NCBI GenBank assembly: GCA_031308135.1
Contig: JAHLJT010009355.1
Span: 5,641,217 to 5,705,216 of the forward strand
DNA from: Acheta domesticus
Lineage: Eukaryota > Arthropoda > Insecta > Orthoptera > Gryllidae
Length of the DNA: 64,000 nt
Direction of reading: 5' to 3'
The notes beneath the pieces are model-generated. The model ran no database searches, had not been told where the DNA came from, and was given only the letters and a program-made list of their open reading frames with translations. This document shows positions 57,621 through 64,000 of the stretch, in pieces. The translations under genes were made by a program, and so were the position numbers. Every line of letters begins with the position of its first letter. The stretch's first letter is position 1.

Positions 57621-59799
57621 ACATATTGTGCGCGAAAGGAAAACACAAGTAGCGCAAGGGTACGGTCAAACTAAAAGAATGATGGTTTATTTTTCACGTA
57701 TTTCTACAGGTGTTCCTACAGTTAAAAATATTTAGAGAGAGTTTTCAAATGCCTACGGGACGTTCCTTCATGAGTTTTTCATGCTGCACTCTTTTCTTCG
57801 TATTCGTGATCTTTTATTTGATTAATTTTTTAAAGTTATTTTCGTCAAAAAAACAGTAAACGCTCTGACTTTTGGGGGAGTTATGCGTTTTCATGAGCTT
57901 CACAATCCTTTCCTGATTCTTCTACTATACGTATATATTTTCACAATGAAAACGTACCACCAAAGTGAAGTTAGCAACATTTTTCGCTCTCGAGTTATTG
58001 AAAACATTTGGATTTGATCTCCATCTCAGTGCTATCAGCCGTCACTATTCATGATAAAAAATCCTCTTAGCTAAACATGAAGGTTGAGTTTGAACTTTCA
58101 GTGTCAAATGTAGGCAGTAGAATGAAGTAAATTACGCACATTATGAGACTGGTGACTGTAAGCCAGACCTGCACAGCATTTTGCACTTTCACTGACCTCA
58201 GGAGCTGCGTGCGGGCAGCTCGGGTGCAAATGAGAAAATCGATGAAGGGTGGGGATGAGACCCAATCTAGGAGAGGGGACCACCAATCAGAATGCGCAAT
58301 TCGAAAGATAGCGCGAAAATTTAAAGAGCAATCGGCAAGAACATGACGGTCATATACAGTTCACGTAATATTGTCTTTTGTATTATATTGCAAATGTTTG
58401 TTCTCGGTATATGACAGGGCGAAATATGAAACTACAACGAATTATACATATTAGATTTCGACACAAAGTATTATAATTGCTTGTAGGGCTTATAATGTAA
58501 TTCGCTTTGCTACGATGTAATCAAAATTTAGTGTTGTGCTAAACACAAAACTTTGATACTGAATTGTTTTTGTTTGATGATGACAGCAATAAACTATTTT
58601 TTATTAACTATGTTTAATTGTATAAGACGGTTCTCTCAAAGCAAAAACATATTGTTCTTAAAAAAATATGATTATTTTCTTTTCTAATTTCTGACAAGAG
58701 TGTAGAGTCGTTTACAAGATCGAATAAAAATATAAAACCCTTTGCATTCTATTTAACCAATACCCATGATTATCTTATGATTGTCCGTAACATATCGTCA
58801 CAGAAGTTTGCTCGTTGATCTCTTTTATTCAGTTTCATAATGGGCAAAAATGGTCACAAATGTGCTACAAAATATTATCCTTCTTGGAACTGCCACATAT
58901 TCTATTTTTATGTCAATCTTGAGAGAGATTGCTCTTATGATTTTGTTCATTTTTCTATGATTTGGAGATTTTAACATTCCTGGTAAACAATCAATTATTA
59001 AATTGCAATTTTGTGTTAGATATAATTAAATAATATGTTTTTTCTTATATATAAGCATATTTTAAATCTATTGCTTTAAAATAATGCTTAAGAGTCACAA
59101 TGGGCATGTTATTTTCTTTTAAAAAAATTAGAAAATGAAAATACATACAGTGGTGGATACAAAGGTGGATATACGGTAGTGCACAGAACGTAAACAGTGA
59201 ATTATGACCCTGGTAACTTGAAATGCTAGACATAATCCATTTAAACAAATGGGCATATAATTTTGAAGCAGGGATCATTATTAGACGCCCAGGCATTCAA
59301 TCTACGCGCCGCGTCGTGCTACGTCAGACGTCTCCCCTCCCCGCAAAGCTTCCTACTCCCCACTACTTGCACTTTCGGCGCTGCCACGGGCAGACGATCT
59401 GCCCGCAAGTGCAGAATGCCCGCGGGAGCAGGCGTTGTGCAGGTCTGCTGTAAGCTAACACTTGTGGAATGTTGGATACATTACGTGGAGATAAATTTTG
59501 CATATTATTAATTATCGAAATCTCCACCCTTCGATGTTTATCAGTGTAGGCTGGGAGCTACCCTACTTTGGGCAGATTCGTTGGGTGGTCAGAAGAACTA
59601 TTCCTGTTGGTCCCACGCGAAAGGATAACAAGTGGAAAATCAATAGAAATTATGATTAAGTTAAAAAGTGCAACGTTTTATTTGGATTTATCTTTTCTCT
59701 GGAGTGAATTTTTTATATTATTAGAAGATACCGATTATTGAGGAAAATACATGTTATGTAATTTTGAAATCTTCACCCCAGCACACTTTCTAACTTATA

Positions 59800-60330
59800 A
59801 GTGGGCCTTCGGAAAATTTAATTGAGAAGTTGGCCTTCGCGGCGAAAGTTGGCTTTCGCGGCGCCGAGACTGTTACGGGGAGATGGGAGACTGAGTGGTG
59901 TGGCAAGGGGGAACAGATGAGCGTAATTACAGGAATCCATGGTATTACCAGGCCTGGCACAAGAACAAACATTAGTATTAACGGTGAGAATGAAATTTTT
60001 CAAATGGATTCATCAGAATTAAATTTCTCTTCTGGTTTAAAATTCCAAACCATCGATGTACTCTAGCGTCACAAATAACTGCAGTTTTTCGTCAGCTCTT
60101 GCACAAACGACTGCAGAGGAGCATTGCAGTCGATGGAGGACAGAGTTTAGTAAATCATTTAATAAAGAAAATAATGTACATATTTCTATTCCGTTTTTCT
60201 TTTATCCATGTCTTATTTTATTTTTGTAAATTTACTATGAGAAGTTGACTAACGGCAATAATAAAATTTCTACTTTTTCCTAATCTGATGTTCTGGAAAT
60301 AGTATAATGAAAATCTTCAACTCGTCATTT
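59800..60330 (+). repeat. Dispersed repeat R, copy 1
   Basis: Homologous along its length with the interrupted copy at 62050-64000: GGCGCCGAGACTGTTACGGG, then ATTAACGGTGAGAATGAAAT, CATCGATGTA, GCGTCACAAATAACTG and AATCTGATGTTCTGGAAATA near the end. A 78-aa open frame (59830-60066) exists in this copy, but it is broken in the other, so I do not call it a gene. Confidence 0.75.
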
Positions 60331-60589
60331 CCATTGCTTGTATTTGAGTGTTTTAAAATGCTGGCTTGTCCGTACAGCCATTAGACATCGAGCTCGATTC
60401 TTGTTAACTTTGAAAATGACCTTTGTTAGAATCTCCTGTACACTACCAATTTGTTTATATCGTTAATTCCAAAGATAGGTGCTTTGGAATTTGTCAGTGA
60501 AAGAAATGATAAATTCTGACGAATCAATGCAAAATATTTCATTCGGATCGTTAATACTTTCTAGTTAAGAGTGCTTGTGCTACCGCCCC

Positions 60590-60800
60590 TCTGTCACTCC
60601 TCTCCCTGTAAGTCTCGGTGCTGCGATGCGAAGGTCGCCTACCCAAAGGCAACGACGCGAGGGTTACTACAGGAAATATTGTCCGTTAAACATTAAAATC
60701 ACATGACAGAAACTCTAATTTTATACTCAAATTACTATCAAAATACTACCATATGAAACATCATTGTACTCCTCCTTTTATGGTCTATCCATTGCTAATG
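60590..60800 (-). repeat. Dispersed repeat R, inverted partial copy
   Basis: The reverse complement reads GCAATGGATAGACCATAAAA, AGTATTTTGATAGTAATTTG, then CAATATTTCCTGTAG and the GC-rich CACCGAGACTTACAGGGAG box. It matches 62068-62270 at most positions. It gives the family's upstream half. Confidence 0.75.
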
Positions 60801-61715
60801 AAAAGAATACATTTAAAACATGAATGATCATTCAGTTTCTCGAAAAGAAAAATATTGCAAACAATATCTGTATAGCATATTACTTGCTCCATAATTCCGC
60901 ATGGTTGAGTGAACACTGCACTTCGATATTGTGTTGAGTCAAAACTGCTCTTGGCTGTGGACGACGCAACGTCAAAGGCTGTGATGCTGTTTACTACTTA
61001 TTACTATTTAATGTTTGTTTTATTTTTAAATTTTGGCAAGGGGCAGTAATATCTTTGAATGTCGAATTATTTCCTGGTTTTCGTTTTGTGTTACGTTTCT
61101 TTAAACAATTGTTAATTGTTGTAAACAGCAATTAAGTGAAGTAATTTCAATAATGTAATAAAAGAAAATAAAGTGAATGTATTTTTCACGCTTCGTTTGC
61201 TTAAGAATTTTTCAAATGATAGTTGAAGTGTAAGGCAGAAATTGTCATATAATAATATTACATAGCCATTAACAATATCGCGAGAAAGTACGTGCTGTTG
61301 TAGCGCCACTAGTTTTCTATTGAATGATACTCACTATTTATGTATGTTGGGAAAAAAAAATAGTTGTCGTCGCACACTGGAAATTGCTGGGGGGAAAAAA
61401 ATTCAATCAGTAACATAGGCACGATGTTTGCGCTAACGCCATAGGCAACCCTTGCTTCAGCAAACGACTCTCGTAGTGCTGACATTGCTCGCTAGGAACT
61501 CTACCTACCAGTTATGTCTGACAGTTCGCTGGGCGGAAAACAGTAGTTCGTTTTGACGAACATTGTGTCCCGGAATAGTAATAATTGGGATTTATTTTGT
61601 TAGTAAGCTACTAGGGATTAATCGCAATTAGTACGACAATCGATTATTTTATGATTAATAAACACAATTAAGTGGATTATACAGTGTCCCACGAACTATG
61701 GGCCATCCCCACAAG

Positions 61716-61791
61716 TTTGTTTGTTTATTTGTTTATTTGGTCAAAAAAACAGTAAAAACTGTATATGACGTGTGGGGAAAGATTTATGATA
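61716..61791 (-). mobile_element. Short 3' end of a non-LTR retrotransposon, copy B
   Basis: On the minus strand: CTTTCCCCACACGTCATATA, CAGTTTTTACTGTTTTTTTG, then CCAAATAAACAAATAAAC as tail. Same terminus as the element at 62430-63753, with a tandem-repeat rather than poly(A) tail. Confidence 0.7.
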
Positions 61792-61962
61792 TCGAAGTGC
61801 AGTTTTCGCTCAACAATGCAGAATCATGGGACAAGTAATATGCCGTAGAGAAATAATCTGTAATATTTTTTAGTTTTCGAGAAATTTCATCATCTTTTAA
61901 ATTTTCATCTTTTTAAATTGACCTATATATTCCGTAGTGGTAGCAGATATTTTGTGGTAATC

Positions 61963-62045
61963 CATGATTGGAATTGGACGAAAGGAATAATCAACCACAG
62001 TTTTAAGAAAAATTGTGGTTGATTATTCCTTTCGTCCAATTCCAA
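61963..62045. repeat. Near-perfect 37-bp-stem hairpin
   Basis: Arm 61968-61999 (TTGGAATTGGACGAAAGGAA onward) is the exact reverse complement of 62014-62045; the stem continues inward by five pairs, with one G-T, to a 4-nt loop at 62005-62008. It lies at the left border of repeat R copy 2. It may be an inverted duplication or part of the repeat. Confidence 0.85.
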
Positions 62046-62049
62046 GAAC

Positions 62050-64000
62050 TAAATATTTTTCTCGGCAGCAATGGATAGACCATAAAAATAGAAATACAAT
62101 GATGTATCATATGTTAGTATTTTGATAGTAATTTGAGTACAAAATTAGACTTGATGACATGTGATTTTAAATTAAACGTACAATATTTCCTGTAGCAGCC
62201 TTTCCAACTGTCGCCTTTAGGGAAGCTGGCCTCCCTGGCGCCGAGACTGTTACGGGGAGACTGAGCTGTGTGGCAGTGGGGGACAGAGGTGTAACTTCAC
62301 AATCCATGGCCTTGTCACGACTGACACAGGGACAAAAATCACTATTAACGATGAAAATGGAACTTTTTTTGTCATTGATTCATCAAAATTAAACTTCCTT
62401 TCTGGTTGAAATTTCAAATCATCGATGTATTAAGCAATAAGTAGTACTATTTTAGAAGTTTCAAATTGGTTTCGTAATAACAAATTAGTTAACGAAGGAA
62501 AACCGGTTTCATCTCAAATCGGCAATCACATGTTCCATTGAAAATGAACAACATGCAGTTAGCTGATGTTAAGGTAACAAAATTTCTAGGTATCTTAAAT
62601 CAGTCAAACCTCAAACGGAATGTACATATAACAGAATTAAACACTAAATTAAGTTCATTATGTTACGCATTCGGAATTCTTTCAAATTCTGTCAGCCTTC
62701 ATGCAGCTCGTTGCGTGTATTTTGCAAATGCACATTCCCGCTTGAGATATGGCATAAAATTCTGGGGAAGCTCATCCTGCAATACCCAGACCTTTAGATT
62801 GCAAAAGAAAATTATTCGAATAATGAAAAAATGCTATCCACGTGATTCCTGCAAGCCCCTTTCCATTTAGCTTGGAATCTTACCATGCCTTGCTTATTTA
62901 TGAACATCTTTGTCAAACCTGACTTACTTAACGGTGGGAACATATTTTCATGTAATACTGATATTTATAATTACAACACACGTCGTTAAAATCACGTTCA
63001 AGTGTCAGTACCAACAGCTCACTACAAGAAATCTACATACAATACCTGTACGTTACTTTACAGCGCATTGCCAGATGACATTAAACAATTAAAGTCGGTA
63101 CACAAATTTAAGTTAAAAGTGAAATCTTTTCTGCTGCATAACTGTTTCTATACAATTAGAGACTGACCATCAAAAAGAAAAATAATGTTCATTTTAACAA
63201 AACAATGATATATAGTGAATTCGTTTACATTTGTATTGTATAATTTAAAAAAGACTTAATACACCTGTAACTAGTAATGTACTTCAGCTTCCGGGTCAAT
63301 GCTCCCCATCTCGATCAGGTTTTTGTCCAGTTTCCCTGATCCATTGAGCAAATGCTGAGATGGCCCCTTGTTTTGCTTCTGGACGTAAATGTAGCTTCAC
63401 TATGCGCACGTTTTGTTGAGCACTCCTTTTCCTTTTAGTGGTAGGAGTAGAGCTGAGGGTGAGTTACTATTTTGTTAGCAATGCAGAAAAATCGCATCTG
63501 CATTTCGTTTGCTGTTGCAAGTATGTTTTACTATAACTCGGGAAAGAAATATCTAGTTTTTCAAATGTTGCTAGTCCCGCGCTTGTGTAAATTTTATTAT
63601 TGTATATTTTTTATATTTTATTCGTCTTTCGACCATCGTATCTATAGTTAAAATGTTGTGGAACTTAAGAAAACGTGCGCAAATAATCTTCTCCCCCATA
63701 CGTCATACACAGTTTTCACTGTTTTTTGACCAAATAAATCAAATCAAATCAAATATTACGTCACAAATGACTGGAGTCAGCTCATCGGCCCTCTCACACA
63801 GGATTGCAGATGTGCATTACTGTCGATGGTGGACACAGAACTCAGTAAATAAATATTCATAGTTTTCTTCTGTTTTTCTATTACAATCTACGTCTTATTT
63901 TAATTTTGTAAATTTACAGTGAGAAGTAAAAGGCAATAACAAAGTTTCTACCTTTTTGTAATCTGATGATCTGGAGAAATCATAGTGAAAATCCTAACTA
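62050..64000 (+). repeat. Dispersed repeat R, copy 2, split by a retrotransposon
   Basis: The left part (to 62429) and right part (from about 63754 to the window end) match consecutive segments of copies 1 and the inverted copy. The break falls between ATCGATGTA and CGTCACAAAT, which are only a few bases apart in copy 1 (60053-60077). The repeat runs past the window end. Confidence 0.75.
62430..63753 (+). mobile_element. 5'-truncated non-LTR retrotransposon (Jockey/CR1/RTE-type)
   Basis: The ORF end from 62538 reads VKVTKFLGILNQSNLKRNVH, then FWGSSSCNTQTFRLQKKIIR and IMKKCYPRDSCKPLS: the thumb/post-RT region of non-LTR reverse transcriptases. After stops and a frameshift, NYNTRR, LLYSALPDDIKQLKSV and KFKLKVKSFLLHNCFYTIRD complete the usual C-terminus at about 63167. 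The 3' end is a short tandem AAATC array, not poly(A). Possible 5-bp duplications TATTA lie at both borders. The RT core, endonuclease and 5' part are missing; dead copy. Family placement by motif memory only. Confidence 0.8.

Larger units (their letters stand above)
54621..64000. other. Repeat-rich right end of the window
   Basis: Holds a transposon-like ORF (55287-55700), a MITE (57235-57620), a dispersed repeat family (59.8-64 kb) and a non-LTR element (62430-63753). The stretches 55.7-57.2, 57.7-59.2 and 60.8-61.7 kb have no supported feature. Around 59330-59440 a GC-rich patch contains the palindrome GGGCAGACGATCTGCCC. Confidence 0.55.

Noticed and set aside
59830..60066. 78-aa frame in repeat R copy 1
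   Set aside because: The homologous segment of copy 2 does not keep the frame, so the repeat is probably noncoding.
1..64000. CRISPR arrays, prokaryotic operons, rRNA operons or attachment sites
   Set aside because: No regularly spaced repeats, Shine-Dalgarno-led gene strings or rRNA-like segments were seen; gene structure is eukaryotic throughout.

Overview
This window looks like nuclear genomic DNA from a winged insect. It is AT-rich, its genes are split by introns of 60 bp to 4 kb with canonical GT/AG borders, and introns and intergenic DNA are full of small DNA transposons, SINE-like pieces and decayed retroelements. A cockroach- or termite-like (Blattodea) genome is my best guess from the repeat style; the sequence does not prove it. 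No bacterial-type operon, CRISPR array or rRNA gene was seen, and no complete tRNA gene.

Layout. (1) 79-9428, plus strand: last nine exons of PRPF3/Prp3, a U4/U6 snRNP splicing factor; its 5' end lies left of the window. (2) 12286-12504: a small intronless CpG-rich ORF with a TATA-like box upstream, unrecognised. (3) 14160-19379, plus strand: a full-length four-exon cofactor-dependent phosphoglycerate mutase family gene whose phospho-acceptor histidine is replaced by threonine and which lacks other active-site residues, so a likely pseudoenzyme. (4) 19706-25182, minus strand: an 11-exon gene for a C12orf4/FERRY3-type protein, convergent with (3). (5) 26022-37947, plus strand: six-exon SAE1/Aos1, a SUMO E1 subunit, divergent from (4) across about 840 bp. 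(6) 44320-44724, minus strand: a probable small signal-peptide plus single-TM glycoprotein, unrecognised. (7) 54545-54620, plus strand: a possible first coding exon of a gene whose remainder I cannot locate.

The rest is mostly repeats: inverted-repeat elements with visible target-site duplications (3929-4342, 34064-34536, 46909-47392, 57235-57620); a short retroposed palindromic family with 12-13 bp duplications (28249-28459 and 39972-40103); tRNA-derived SINE-like copies (36.6 and 48.0 kb); remnants of Tigger/pogo, Tc1, Penelope-like and non-LTR elements; foldback hairpins (29.8, 33.5 and 62.0 kb); and a dispersed repeat family at 59.8-64 kb, one copy of which is split by a 5'-truncated non-LTR retrotransposon.

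The recognised genes are unrelated housekeeping or regulatory genes (splicing, a glycolysis-derived protein, endosomal mRNA transport, SUMOylation) placed side by side, not a pathway cluster. All coordinates and splice sites were read by eye and checked for phase. No alignment or database search was run; family names rest on remembered conserved motifs.
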